Source: Gammaproteobacteria bacterium (lineage in GTDB: Bacteria; Pseudomonadota; Gammaproteobacteria; GCA-001735895). Taken from it: DNA of 41,292 nucleotides. Numbering within the stretch: position 1 is the stretch's first letter; every line of letters begins with the position of its first letter. The notes under the pieces are model-generated. The model was not told the origin of the DNA, ran no database searches, and saw nothing but the letters and a program-made list of their open reading frames with translations. A program made the translations under genes and the position numbers. The stretch is taken from positions 1-41,292 of the forward strand of contig JAAESG010000564.1 of NCBI GenBank assembly GCA_024229615.1, in the 5' to 3' direction. Of the stretch, positions 17,109 through 25,422 are shown piece by piece.

Positions 17109-18733
17109 GAGTCCGCTGTCTCCCGCGAGTCGTGTGTAGGCGGTGTGCCATAGCCACCGCCGCCACTGGTTTTCATGATAATCCGGTCACCCTGTTGCAA
17201 ACGCAAATGGGTCTTACCGGCGATATTTTCAGTTTCACCCGAAGCGCGCTTCAGGGTGATATTGAACGTTTTCCCCGCTTCACCGCCCTGCAGACCAAAT
17301 GGTGGAACGATGCAACGCTCAACCATGGAGGTCATCACCACTTCCGGGCCGTTTATCAGGTAAGTACGAATCTGGCCGTCACCACCGCTATGAACACCAT
17401 TGCCACCCGAGCCGCTGCGCAGGGCCTGCTGCTCGATAATAATGGGATAGTTGGCCTCGATCACTTCGGCAGGTGTGTTCATCACGTTGGACATGTGCGG
17501 GCGAGCCACACACATACCGTCACGATCATGGCGAGCACCCTCACCGCCACCATGAACTTCGTAGAGCGTGGTCCATTGTCCGCTGCGTGGATCACGACCA
17601 CTGAACAACAACAGGCCCGAGGTGGTGGAGCCGCCGGCGGTCAATCGTTCCGGGATGGTATTTTCAAAGGCATTGAAAATGGCATCGACGATACGCTGCG
17701 ATGTTTCATGATTCCCACCGACCACCGGTTTTTCCAGGGGCGGATGCAACAACGATCCCTCGCGGATAATGATCTTGAGGGGGCGCGCGCAGCCGGCATT
17801 GGGTTGAATGTCGGGCCCGGCAATGACCTTCATCGCGTAAAAAACGCTGGCCGAGGCGGTAAACGGGGTCGCGTTGAGCGGCCCGGCCGCGGCATCGCCG
17901 GTTTCGGAAAAATCAAATACTGCCTGTTCGTCCTGGATCTCGATACGCACGCGTACCGGGATGCGTTCACCGCCCAGGCCATCGTCATCGAGCCAGTCCT
18001 CGCCGACGTAGACACCGTTGGGCAAGGTTCGAATGGCGGCCCGCATTTCCGCCTCTGACTGATCGTGCAGATCGGTAATGGCGGCCTGAACCGTAGCGGC
18101 GTCATAGCGAGAGAAAACTTCCTGCAGGCGTTCATCGGCAGAATAGGTAGAAGCCATCTGCGCCAGAATATCGCCCTCGCGCTCTTGTGCACCGCGCACG
18201 TTGGCGAGAATCATGTCGAGTTTTTCCCGATCAGGCCCTTGCTCGCTAAACACACGCAAGGGTGGAATGCGCAAGCCCTCCTGCCAGGCATCGCGGGCAT
18301 CCGGAACATAACTGCCGGGTCTTGCACCACCGATATCAGCCCAGTGGGCAAGACTTACCGCATAGGCCTGTATCGCACCTTCAGCAAAGACTGGACGAAT
18401 CGCCTTCACATCCGGCAGATGGTTACCGCCCGCTTCCGGCAGGTTCATAAACCAGACATCGCCAGGTTGCAGCTTTTGCGGTGGAACGCGCTTGAGAAAT
18501 TCCTGCACCGTAGAACCCATGACACCCAGGTGCGCCGGAATGTCACGACCCTGGGCAATCAGGTTACCTGCGCTGTCGGTGAGGGCCGATGACAGGTCAC
18601 CGGCTTCGCGCAGTAGCGGCGAACGCGCCGAACGCATCACGATCAGCGACATTTCCTCGGCAATGGCGGTCAGCGCATTGCGGATCACTTCGACGGTAAA
18701 GGGGTCCGGTCTTTGCTCAGGTTTTGCGTTCAT
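17105..18733 (-). CDS. hyuB: HyuB: hydantoinase B / oxoprolinase-family subunit
   Basis: A 542-residue protein of the hydantoinase B/oxoprolinase family. It opens with DPFTVEVIRNALTAIAEEM, then SARSPLLREAGDLSSAL and GRDIPAHLGVMGSTV; the C-terminal glycine-rich tail ends SGGGGYGTPP. With HyuA it forms an ATP-dependent amidase that opens lactams or cyclic imides, as in N-methylhydantoinase and 5-oxoprolinase; related pairs are carboxylases. ATG 18733 overlaps the hyuA stop (ATGA), and an upstream in-frame start inside hyuA is not needed. The tight coupling to hyuA and to the SDR gene downstream shows one operon. Confidence 0.92.
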   Translation of the reverse strand: MNAKPEQRPDPFTVEVIRNALTAIAEEMSLIVMRSARSPLLREAGDLSSALTDSAGNLIAQGRDIPAHLGVMGSTVQEFLKRVPPQKLQPGDVWFMNLPEAGGNHLPDVKAIRPVFAEGAIQAYAVSLAHWADIGGARPGSYVPDARDAWQEGLRIPPLRVFSEQGPDREKLDMILANVRGAQEREGDILAQMASTYSADERLQEVFSRYDAATVQAAITDLHDQSEAEMRAAIRTLPNGVYVGEDWLDDDGLGGERIPVRVRIEIQDEQAVFDFSETGDAAAGPLNATPFTASASVFYAMKVIAGPDIQPNAGCARPLKIIIREGSLLHPPLEKPVVGGNHETSQRIVDAIFNAFENTIPERLTAGGSTTSGLLLFSGRDPRSGQWTTLYEVHGGGEGARHDRDGMCVARPHMSNVMNTPAEVIEANYPIIIEQQALRSGSGGNGVHSGGDGQIRTYLINGPEVVMTSMVERCIVPPFGLQGGEAGKTFNITLKRASGETENIAGKTHLRLQQGDRIIMKTSGGGGYGTPPTHDSRETADS

Positions 18734-20760
18734 GCACCTGTCCCCGCGGTTATGATCAGATGACCTGTCGCATCGATCCACGCTGTTGCGCCTGGGGGCA
18801 GGACGATGGTCGACCAGTTATCTTCAATGACAGCCGGACCCTCGACCTCCCAGTCAACCGGCAGGGCACCGCGTTCAAAACGCCGGGTCGTCACCGGTCC
18901 GCTGGCGTCGAACCAGCATTGATCGACTGAGATCGGCGTGGTGGATTTTTCCTGCCCGGTTTCGTGAATATCGGTGAAGCTGTGTTGCGATGGAGCGCTA
19001 ACGGTTGTCCGCAGCGATTCAAACAGCCAGGCCTCCTCGGTGGCAAAACCATACAGTTTTTTGTGCCGGGCTCTGAAATCCGCACCCAGTTTTTCCGGGT
19101 CACAGGGCAGGACAAAAGGCACTTCCACCGTATCGCTTTGTCCGGCATAACGGATCAGGCCAATAAAAAGCGTCTCGATGGTGCCGGCAGCGTGCCCGGC
19201 TGCAACAATCGGTGTGCTCAAACGATCCCGCATCGACCGACATAGCGTATCCATGCGATCAGCATCCCAATCGGCACTTGGCATGCGCACGGTATGTTGC
19301 TCGGCATAGCTGAGTTCGGCGGTCAGGCAACCGAGAGCAGAAAATACGCTGGAAAATTTTGGCACCACCACCCTGGCAATGCCGAATTCCCGGGCCAGCG
19401 CCACCGCGTGCATGGGGCCGGCGCCACCAAAGGCAATCAGGGAACAGGATCGCGCATCGACACCGCGCTTTACCGTAACCCGGCGTAGTGCTCGCGCCAT
19501 GGAAGCATTGGCTACCCGGTAAACGCCGAGGGCGGCTTCATCTACCGATGTAGCAAATGCATCGGCAAGCGTCTGCATGGCGGTCCCGGCTGCTTCCCGG
19601 CTCAGTTGGATTGCACCACCGAGCAGGCGTTCAGGATTGAGATATCCCAGAGTCATATTGGCATCGGTCACCGTGGGCAGTTCGCCGCCCAGCCCGTAAC
19701 AGGCCGGACCGGGCTCGGAACCGGCACTATCGGGGCCGACACGCACCGCCGATCCTTCCACACGGGCAATCGAACCTCCACCGGCACCGATGGATTCAAC
19801 CGCCACCATAAGCTGGCGCACCGGCCGGCCGGCAAGGCGCTGGTCACTACCCACCTGAACCTTACCGTCAATGACCACGCAGGTATCGGTGGTGGTGCCA
19901 CCCATATCGAAACCAATGGCGTTGTCCAGACCGAGTTCGCTGCATATCTTGCCAGCCGCGGCCACCCCGGCAGCTGGACCGGACAGGGCAAGCGTCAACG
20001 GGCGACTTCTAACCGCCTCGACCGAAGCCATGCCACCGGCCGAATGAAACAGATGGATGTTACTGTGGTCTCCCGCCCCGGCCTGAAGCTTATCCAGGTA
20101 GCTCGCCGTCAGCGGCATCAGGGCGGCACTTAATATAGTCGTATTAGTGCGTTCGAACTCCCGCGGTTCGGGGCTCATCTCATGGGAGAGTGCAACATAT
20201 TTGACTGTGCTGGAAAGCTGTTCACCCAATCTCTTTTCATGATCCGCATTGACAAAACAGTGTTGCAGCGCGATGGCTACGGTGTCGACATTCAAACTGT
20301 CGATGATCCCGGCCACGCGGCACGCTTCGGCTTCCGTCAGGGGCTTGAGAACCTGGCCCTCGGGCCCGATCCGTTCGATCGCTTCGACGCGAAGATGCTG
20401 CGGAACCAGGGGCGGCAGCTTTGGAGTAACCTCCAGACGATAAAGTTCGCGGCGATTCTGGCGCCCGATTTCGATGGTGTCACGGAAACCCTCGGTGGCG
20501 ACCAGTGCAAGCGGCGCAAGATTACCCTCCACGATGGCGTTGGTCGCCATGGTGGTGCCGTGCATCAAGTCGGAAACCGTGGACCAGTCGATGCGAATGG
20601 CCGCGTATGCGGAGACAATGCTGGTAATTGGATCATGCGTCTGGCTACGGACTTTCGCGGTGCGAACCTCGCCATCGGCAGCATTGATCGCCAGCACGTC
20701 GGTAAACGTGCCGCCGATATCAATGCCAACTTTCCAGGTGCCTTTATCGTTATCGCTCAT
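18730..20760 (-). CDS. hyuA: HyuA: hydantoinase A / oxoprolinase-family ATPase subunit
   Basis: A 676-residue ASKHA-fold subunit. The N-terminal phosphate loop KVGIDIGGTFTDVLAIN lies at about 10-26, then MHGTTMATNAIVEG and the second phosphate motif GFDMGGTTTDTCVV; further on SGPAAGVAAA and GGAGPMHA match the hydantoinase A domain. It phosphorylates the amide carbonyl with ATP before the HyuB-dependent ring opening in characterised relatives. The start is ATG 20760; the frame extends upstream into the promoter without a better start. It is the first gene of the long minus-strand run and divergent from the LysR gene, with a LysR-type operator between them, so it is the likely direct target of that regulator. 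Confidence 0.92.
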   Translation of the reverse strand: MSDNDKGTWKVGIDIGGTFTDVLAINAADGEVRTAKVRSQTHDPITSIVSAYAAIRIDWSTVSDLMHGTTMATNAIVEGNLAPLALVATEGFRDTIEIGRQNRRELYRLEVTPKLPPLVPQHLRVEAIERIGPEGQVLKPLTEAEACRVAGIIDSLNVDTVAIALQHCFVNADHEKRLGEQLSSTVKYVALSHEMSPEPREFERTNTTILSAALMPLTASYLDKLQAGAGDHSNIHLFHSAGGMASVEAVRSRPLTLALSGPAAGVAAAGKICSELGLDNAIGFDMGGTTTDTCVVIDGKVQVGSDQRLAGRPVRQLMVAVESIGAGGGSIARVEGSAVRVGPDSAGSEPGPACYGLGGELPTVTDANMTLGYLNPERLLGGAIQLSREAAGTAMQTLADAFATSVDEAALGVYRVANASMARALRRVTVKRGVDARSCSLIAFGGAGPMHAVALAREFGIARVVVPKFSSVFSALGCLTAELSYAEQHTVRMPSADWDADRMDTLCRSMRDRLSTPIVAAGHAAGTIETLFIGLIRYAGQSDTVEVPFVLPCDPEKLGADFRARHKKLYGFATEEAWLFESLRTTVSAPSQHSFTDIHETGQEKSTTPISVDQCWFDASGPVTTRRFERGALPVDWEVEGPAVIEDNWSTIVLPPGATAWIDATGHLIITAGTGA

Positions 20761-20796
20761 GCCATTCACCCTTGAAAAATGGCGGAATTTCGTAGT

Positions 20797-20901
20797 TAGT
20801 GGAAATTCATTGTGATTTCCACCACAGGGCATTTTATCGCCGAAGCATTGATAAGCTAAATTTCAATTTATTTGTTTTGAAGCAAGTTTTTAGCTATACA
20901 A
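20797..20901 (-). promoter_or_regulatory. hyuA-lysR divergent control region, LysR-box copy 1
   Basis: A perfect LysR-type dyad, ATTGA-N11-TCAAT, lies at 20847-20867. On the minus strand it is followed by a conserved ATAAAATG (-10-like, 20830-20837) directed at hyuA. On the plus strand TTGTTT-N17-TATACA (20872-20900) is a good promoter for lysR. The whole block recurs at 36122-36227 with the same internal spacing, including 25 identical bases from 20847. Confidence 0.82.
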
Positions 20902-20962
20902 GAGAGGTGGAAATCCCTATATTGGTCGGCTTGAAAACAACACGAATATTCCGGGGGTCGCC

Positions 20963-21946
20963 ATGTTGCATTACTCGTTACGCCAGCTGGAGTATTTTGT
21001 CACCACGGCGGAATGTAGTTCCGTCGCCAATGCGGCGCGCATGTTAAGCGTTTCGCAGCCGTCGGTTTCAAAGGCCATTACCAACCTGGAAGGTCAGTTT
21101 TCAACGCAACTGTTTGTTCGTCATCACGCCAAGGGAGTTTCGCTGACCCGGGCTGGCGAGCGTCTCCTGGTCGATGCGCGAAGCCTGTTGCGTTACGCCA
21201 GGGACTTGCAACAAAGCTTCATCGACTCCGGCGAGCTCGTTACCGGGCAGGTCGAGGTGGCTTGCTTCCTGAACGTGGCCCCGATTTTCATGCCGGCCCT
21301 GTTGGCGGATTTTCAGAAGCTCTACGGGAATATTTCGATTCGATTGCACGAAGAGAATCAGGACAAGCTGATTTCAGGCCTGATCTCCGGCCGCTACGAG
21401 ATGGCGTTGATGTTCGACCTGGTGTTGCCTGCCGAAATTACGATTAATAAAATGGCCGGGTTCGATCACTATATCCTTTTACCTGAAGACCATCGGCTGG
21501 CTTCAAAAAAGAAGATTTTCCTGGGCGATATGAAGGATGACAACCTGGTGTTGCTCGATATCCCGCCAAGCCGTGAGTATTTCCTGGGAATTTTTCGCTC
21601 GCTCGGACTGGAACCCCGGGTCTCGTTGAGCTCGCCATCACTTGAAATGGTGCGCGGCATGGTTGGCCAGGGGCGGGGGTATTCCTTGCTGGTGACCCAC
21701 CCGCACCTGGACTATACCTACGACGGTCAAAAAATTGTGACGCTGCCGTTGGCCGACGATATACCACGCGCCGAGCTGGGAATTGCGCGGCACGCACAAA
21801 TCCGTCCGACACGTGCAATGAAGTTGTTTTTTGACTTTTGCACGGACTGGTTTAAGAAATACTATCCCAGGGGTGGGTCCTGCCGCGCCGAACCGCCGCT
21901 TTTCAATCCGTCCGCCGGTTCGCTTAGCGAAGCCAGAAGAGATTAG
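20963..21946 (+). CDS. LysR-family transcriptional regulator
   Basis: A 327-residue LysR-type regulator. The N-terminal winged helix (about residues 5-64) shows LRQLEYFVTTAECSSVANAA and QPSVSKAITNLEGQFSTQLF. The rest is a typical substrate-binding-like effector domain (GQVEVACFLNVAP, LPEDHRLASKK). The last ~25 residues after KKYYP run into a low-conservation tail and may be a secondary extension. It lies divergent from hyuA, and a LysR-type dyad sits in the gap. A second copy of the same dyad block fronts the aminotransferase operon 15 kb away, so this protein probably controls both. The effector is likely a pathway intermediate. Confidence 0.93.
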   Translation: MLHYSLRQLEYFVTTAECSSVANAARMLSVSQPSVSKAITNLEGQFSTQLFVRHHAKGVSLTRAGERLLVDARSLLRYARDLQQSFIDSGELVTGQVEVACFLNVAPIFMPALLADFQKLYGNISIRLHEENQDKLISGLISGRYEMALMFDLVLPAEITINKMAGFDHYILLPEDHRLASKKKIFLGDMKDDNLVLLDIPPSREYFLGIFRSLGLEPRVSLSSPSLEMVRGMVGQGRGYSLLVTHPHLDYTYDGQKIVTLPLADDIPRAELGIARHAQIRPTRAMKLFFDFCTDWFKKYYPRGGSCRAEPPLFNPSAGSLSEARRD

Positions 21947-21949
21947 ACT

Positions 21950-22072
21950 CCGCCATAGCCGGCACAATACGAATCCCCCCCCTGTGTTTTTCAGCCGCTT
22001 GTTCGGTTTACGGCGAATTTTCGGATTATCGCCCTGTGCCTGGCTGGGCAGTCGGATGTAATTTGCGGGCCT
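21950..22072 (-). pseudogene. Degraded 3' fragment of a DUF1638 gene
   Basis: On the minus strand this matches the end of the intact DUF1638 gene at 28465-29073. The translation NYIRLPSQAQGDNPKIRRK corresponds to NYTRLLYLAQSDNPKIHRN there, then a one-base deletion shifts the frame to EQAAEK. A second shift lies in the C-run at 21975-21982. At DNA level about 78 bp (21986-22063) align clearly with 28532-28610. The upstream part of the gene is missing, so this is a dead remnant of a second copy. Confidence 0.8.
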
Positions 22073-22279
22073 GGCCCGCATATCTCCGCGACACTGGATT
22101 CCGTGGCCACTCCCTGACCCTGGACTGTCAGAGGATTAAATCATTCCCTTACGAATTTCTTCTTTTCGCCTGGCCACCTATGCTTGCAATTCCTCTTCTA
22201 TCGCAGGCTCGATCGCAGGTTTCTCATACTCGTTCAACAAGCCTTGATCTATCCCGGGTTTCTGACGGCTAAAAACTGT

Positions 22280-22438
22280 TCAGTGTTTTTGCAACAAGCT
22301 GCCAAATCCCGATACTCTGGTTGTACATCCTGCCTGTCGTAATCAGTGCCAATACATTGCCTGAATACTACTGACGACAGGTTTGCCCAGTTTCTGTTCA
22401 AGTCGATCAATGACGTCGACAGCACATATCGCTGTGCT
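22280..22438 (-). pseudogene. Remnant of an Asp/Glu racemase or maleate isomerase family gene
   Basis: The minus-strand translation STAICAVDVIDRLEQKLGKP, then VVSSIQAMYWH, an in-frame TGA at 22343-22345, then LRQAGC and GFGSLLQKH with a stop at 22280-22282. This is the characteristic C-terminus of the Asp/Glu/hydantoin racemase superfamily (maleate cis-trans isomerase, arylmalonate decarboxylase, EutA-like), where VDVID.LE..LGKPVV.S.QA..W is conserved. The internal stop and the lost N-terminal two-thirds mark it as a pseudogene. Its 5' side is cut off where a CAGATCTC repeat array begins. Confidence 0.7.
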
Positions 22439-22444
22439 GGCACA

Positions 22445-22530
22445 CAGATCTCAGGCACAGATCTCAGGGTGCAGATCTCGACACAGGGGACACACACTTC
22501 GAGGGAGGGATATCAGGGGACACACACTTC
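22445..22530. repeat. CAGATCTC triplet and two CAGGGGACACACACTTC copies
   Basis: CAGATCTC occurs at 22445, 22458 and 22472. It is followed by two direct copies of CAGGGGACACACACTTC at 22484-22500 and 22514-22530. The ACACACAC core reappears before the transposase (23718-23735) and, inverted, after it (24968-25066). Confidence 0.8.
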
Positions 22531-22831
22531 AAGTTGCACAGGATTCCATGGATTTTATCGGCATCTGAATATCCAGAAGGTATCCAGCCTGTTGATTTGC
22601 AGCGGAAAAATTCCACTATTCAGGTGTCGAGTGCGTGTCCCATTGGGGTTGCATCAACCGGTGCGCCAATGGGTGCCTGGTTTTCCATACCAGTCCGGAA
22701 GCGGCTCATACGTTTCTCTTCGTCAGCCGTCCGACAAACACGGGCCAGTTTTAAACGCAAATCAACACATCCATATCCTATATACTCGCGATCATGATCT
22801 AAATACGCCAATCACCTCAGAAGGGATAACC
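22531..22831. other. Non-coding stretch upstream of the methyltransferase gene
   Basis: About 300 bp with no recognisable protein fragment on either strand. An open frame continues through it from 22346 in phase with the methyltransferase, but its translation is unlike any family and lacks conservation features. It probably carries the promoter of the downstream gene. Confidence 0.4.
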
Positions 22832-23623
22832 GTGCCGAGAGAACTACATCAAAGTCAGTACACTGACGCGGCAATAGCAAGCATCGAAATGGTCTGTGGT
22901 GACGGCTTTATGTCTCCCGGTGGTGAACAGTGCGTTGCCCGTATTGTCGAGGGACTGGCTGTTTCCGGGAAGAAAGTACTGGAAGTCGGCTGCGGTCTCG
23001 GCGGGGTCCTGGTCGCCCTGGTACGCAACCATCATGCGGGATCGGTTCATGGTATGGACCTGGAGACTAGCGTTCTGGAGCGGGCAAAAAAACGCGTTCT
23101 CGCCGCAGGGCTGGAAAAGACAATTCGACTTCAGCAAGTCATGCCGGGCCCCTTCCCCGTCGATGACGACAGCTTCGATTTCGTAGTGTGTAAGGAAATG
23201 CTGTGCCACATCGAAGATAAAAAAACGTTTTATGCCGAGTTGGTTCGAGTGATCAAACCCGGTGGCTGGCTGATTGGTAGCGACTGGTTAATCAGCAACG
23301 AGGCGCCGGGAACGCCGGCGTACGAAAGCTGGCGAACACGGCTCAAGGACGCAGGATTGATTTTCCATTTTGCATCCTTTGATGAAACCGTCGCCGATTT
23401 TGGCAATGCCGGTCTGAAAAATGTTCAGGTCAGCGACAATTTCGACTGGATCAACGGCATCCATGATGAACACCATGAACGCGTTCATGGCTCGGCAAAG
23501 CAGGCTTTGCTGGATGCTCTTGGGAACGATGGCTATGAGGCCCTGGTTGTACGCACGCAAAACCGAATCGAAGCTGTGACAAAAGGCATACTGTTGCACT
23601 GTAATTTCAGGGCACAAAAATAA
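22832..23623 (+). CDS. Phosphoethanolamine N-methyltransferase-like SAM methyltransferase
   Basis: A 263-residue class I SAM methyltransferase. The N-terminal SQYTDAAIASIEMVCGDGFM and SPGG block, then SAM motif I VLEVGCGLGG at about 49-58 and the acidic GMDLE, match the single-domain phosphoethanolamine N-methyltransferases of protists and nematodes (about 265 residues). These methylate phosphoethanolamine in three steps to phosphocholine; related enzymes methylate glycine derivatives. GTG 22832 is chosen, with AAGGG 7 nt upstream, because conservation begins there; the frame is open further upstream without similarity. It lies alone between repeat arrays near the transposase and may be a mobile passenger. 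The exact acceptor is uncertain. Confidence 0.75.
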   Translation: MPRELHQSQYTDAAIASIEMVCGDGFMSPGGEQCVARIVEGLAVSGKKVLEVGCGLGGVLVALVRNHHAGSVHGMDLETSVLERAKKRVLAAGLEKTIRLQQVMPGPFPVDDDSFDFVVCKEMLCHIEDKKTFYAELVRVIKPGGWLIGSDWLISNEAPGTPAYESWRTRLKDAGLIFHFASFDETVADFGNAGLKNVQVSDNFDWINGIHDEHHERVHGSAKQALLDALGNDGYEALVVRTQNRIEAVTKGILLHCNFRAQK

Positions 23624-23660
23624 ATTCGGCACAAGGGCTAGCCCACGATTTAACCCGCAA

Positions 23661-23735
23661 GAACAAAGCACGAACAAAGGCGAGGCGAACAAAGGGCGAA
23701 CAAAGGGCGAACAAGAACAAAGGGACACACACTCT
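23661..23735. repeat. GCGAACAAAGG tandem array ending in AAAGGGACACACAC
   Basis: Short imperfect units (CGAACAAAGG, GCGAACAAAGGG twice, GCGAACAAG) are repeated head to tail and end in CAAAGGGACACACACTCT at 23718-23735, just 65 bp before the transposase gene. The last unit shares AAAGG(G)ACACACAC with the inverted repeats downstream of the transposase. Confidence 0.75.
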
Positions 23736-23800
23736 ATCATTGACATCGATCGATCCCAAGATGTAGGATTTCCATATTCTCAGACAAAAGGAATTGACTG

Positions 23801-24769
23801 ATGACCCGACCCAGGAAGGCGTTGATCTCGCTCGCCGATACCCCCTATTACCACATCACCTCACGCTGTGTTCGACGTGCTTATCTTTGTGGGGTAGACC
23901 ATTATTCCGACCGCAACTACGAACACCGCCGACAATGGGTCGTCGACCGCATTCGCCTGCTCTCGTCCCTGTTTGCCATCGACGTCTGCGCCTATGCGGT
24001 CATGAGTAATCATTATCACTTGGTACTCAAGCTCTGTCCCAATCAACTGGATGATATGGAGGATGATCAGATTATCGAGCGATGGTGCGCCTTGTTTAAA
24101 GGCCCGCTGCTGATCCAACGCCATAGGGATGGAGAATCCCTCACATCGCCCGAAATGGCGACCGTAAAGGACACCGTCAAGATCTGGCGCGGGAAGCTCT
24201 CGAGCATCAGTTGGTTTATGCGCTGCCTGAATCAACCCATTGCCAGACAGGCCAATCTGGAAGACCAGTGCACCGGCAAATTCTGGGAATGCCGATTCAA
24301 ATCCCAAGCACTAAAAACCGAAGAAGCCCTATTGTCCTGCATGGTCTATGTCGATCTCAATCCGATTCGGGCTGGATTGGCAACCAGCCCGGAGACCTCG
24401 GACCACACCAGTATTCAGGAACGTATCGAGCCTGTTTTTAATCTGAAACATGCGATAAAGCGCCAATTTGAAAATGGCGATTTGCTGGATCTCAAGACGC
24501 CGCTCAAGGCGCTATTGCATTTCGAGGGTGGCATCGTCGACAAACCTCACTGCGGCATGTTATATAACTTTCAGGACTATCTGGAACTGGTGGACTGCAC
24601 CGGCAGGGTGATTCGAAATAACAAACGGGGTTTCGTCGACAATGAGCTGCCCCCTATCCTGACAAGATTAGAAATATCCCCGAGACAGTGGGTTATCAAT
24701 ACCACCCGGTTTGAAACCATTCATGCCGGACGCTTCAATCGGGTAGTTCCCAATATCGACACGGGATAG
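23801..24769 (+). CDS. REP-associated tyrosine transposase (RAYT, IS200/IS605-like Y1 family)
   Basis: A 322-residue Y1-transposase-family protein. It begins with the family block YYHITSRCVRRAYLCG; the metal-binding HUH motif is H71-Y72-H73 in YAVMSNHYHLVLKL. A tyrosine in CMVYVDLNPIRAG is the likely nucleophile region. RAYTs are single-copy domesticated-like relatives of IS200/IS605 transposases that act on nearby repeats. The frame is intact, so it may be active. It is flanked by short repeats with an ACACACAC core, inverted on the two sides, rather than by obvious GTAG-type REP hairpins. Confidence 0.9.
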   Translation: MTRPRKALISLADTPYYHITSRCVRRAYLCGVDHYSDRNYEHRRQWVVDRIRLLSSLFAIDVCAYAVMSNHYHLVLKLCPNQLDDMEDDQIIERWCALFKGPLLIQRHRDGESLTSPEMATVKDTVKIWRGKLSSISWFMRCLNQPIARQANLEDQCTGKFWECRFKSQALKTEEALLSCMVYVDLNPIRAGLATSPETSDHTSIQERIEPVFNLKHAIKRQFENGDLLDLKTPLKALLHFEGGIVDKPHCGMLYNFQDYLELVDCTGRVIRNNKRGFVDNELPPILTRLEISPRQWVINTTRFETIHAGRFNRVVPNIDTG

Positions 24770-24967
24770 GTTCCATCCCAAATCCATCGGTACCTACTCA
24801 CCATCCTCTCGTGGTAACGGGCGGCCATTGCCCCGGTTTGCCGAAATTACACCCCGTTGTCGGTACCAAGATCAAATTTCACCAACCCAATTAATCTGTA
24901 ACGGATGCTGGCCACAGAACCGTCCTATCATTCTACTTTTTGGGGGCCTTATTACTACCTTCTTTTT
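24770..24967. other. Spacer after the transposase gene
   Basis: About 200 bp with no gene or recognisable remnant on either strand. It leads into the inverted GTGTGTGTCC repeat array. Confidence 0.4.
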
Positions 24968-25080
24968 GGGTGTGTGTCCTTTGAATCTGGGTGTGTGTCC
25001 TTTGAATCTCTCTATCTTGGGTGTGTGTCCTTTGAATCTTTTTTTGGGTGTGTGTCCTTTGAATCTTTTCCTTTGAATCT
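24968..25080. repeat. Four-fold GGGTGTGTGTCC array downstream of the transposase
   Basis: The 21-bp unit (GGGTGTGTGTCC followed by TTTGAATCT) occurs exactly at 24968-24988, 24989-25009, 25019-25039 and 25046-25066. A fifth partial copy, CCTTTGAATCT, is at 25070-25080. Its reverse complement shares AAAGG-ACACACAC with the repeats upstream of the transposase. A frame through it would encode a GVCPLNL peptide repeat, an artefact of the DNA repeat. Confidence 0.9.
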
Positions 25081-25422
25081 TTTTGCTTCGGCGCAACCTG
25101 ATTCAACGTGCCGGTCGGTTGACCAGGCCTCAACAAAATCTCACGTTAACTGATGAGCGCAAATCCAGCCGTCAAATCCGAGTTGTTGCATTACCTGAAC
25201 ATACTCAATCAAGCCGCATGATTTCGATCTAGCCAGAATTTATGCAATGATTGGGTTAAGTCAGATTTCGGATGCTCCAAGACCCGACGGTGGCGCGAAT
25301 TTCTCTCTTTACCTGGTGGACTAGTGAAATAGGGTGTTAATATCTTCATATACCCCAACCATGCTCAGTAAACTTTATAACAAGAATAATCGCAGACAAA
25401 ATCATATTGACAGAATTTACAA
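25081..25422. other. Upstream region of the choline sulfatase gene
   Basis: No supported gene. A 22-codon frame from ATG 25153 (MSANPAVKSELL...) ends quickly and could be a relic. The last 100 bp are AT-rich and presumably hold the sulfatase promoter; no clear operator palindrome is seen, and the ribosome-binding site before ATG 25423 is weak. Confidence 0.4.

Larger units (their letters stand above)
22484..25080. mobile_element. Possible composite RAYT region bounded by inverted ACACACAC repeats
   Basis: GGGACACACAC motifs on the left (22486, 22516, 23722) face reverse-complement GTGTGTGTCC motifs on the right (four copies, 24968-25066). Between them lie a phosphoethanolamine-methyltransferase-like gene and a REP-associated tyrosine transposase. 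The arrangement suggests repeats recognised by the transposase, with the methyltransferase gene as a possible passenger. True ends and target site are not defined. Confidence 0.5.

Noticed and set aside
22346-22831. N-terminal extension of the methyltransferase gene
   Set aside because: The frame is open, but it runs through the repeat array and a pseudogene region, and similarity to the methyltransferase family begins at GTG 22832 with a ribosome-binding site before it.
24968-25080. CRISPR array
   Set aside because: Units are directly adjacent or separated by 6-9 bp; there are no spacers of uniform 30-40 bp length and no cas gene.
24828-25096. Short frames on both strands with a GVCPLNL or FKGHTP peptide repeat
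   Set aside because: They are the translation of the tandem DNA repeat, lie in opposite frames with the same periodicity, and have no ribosome-binding site or non-repeat domain.
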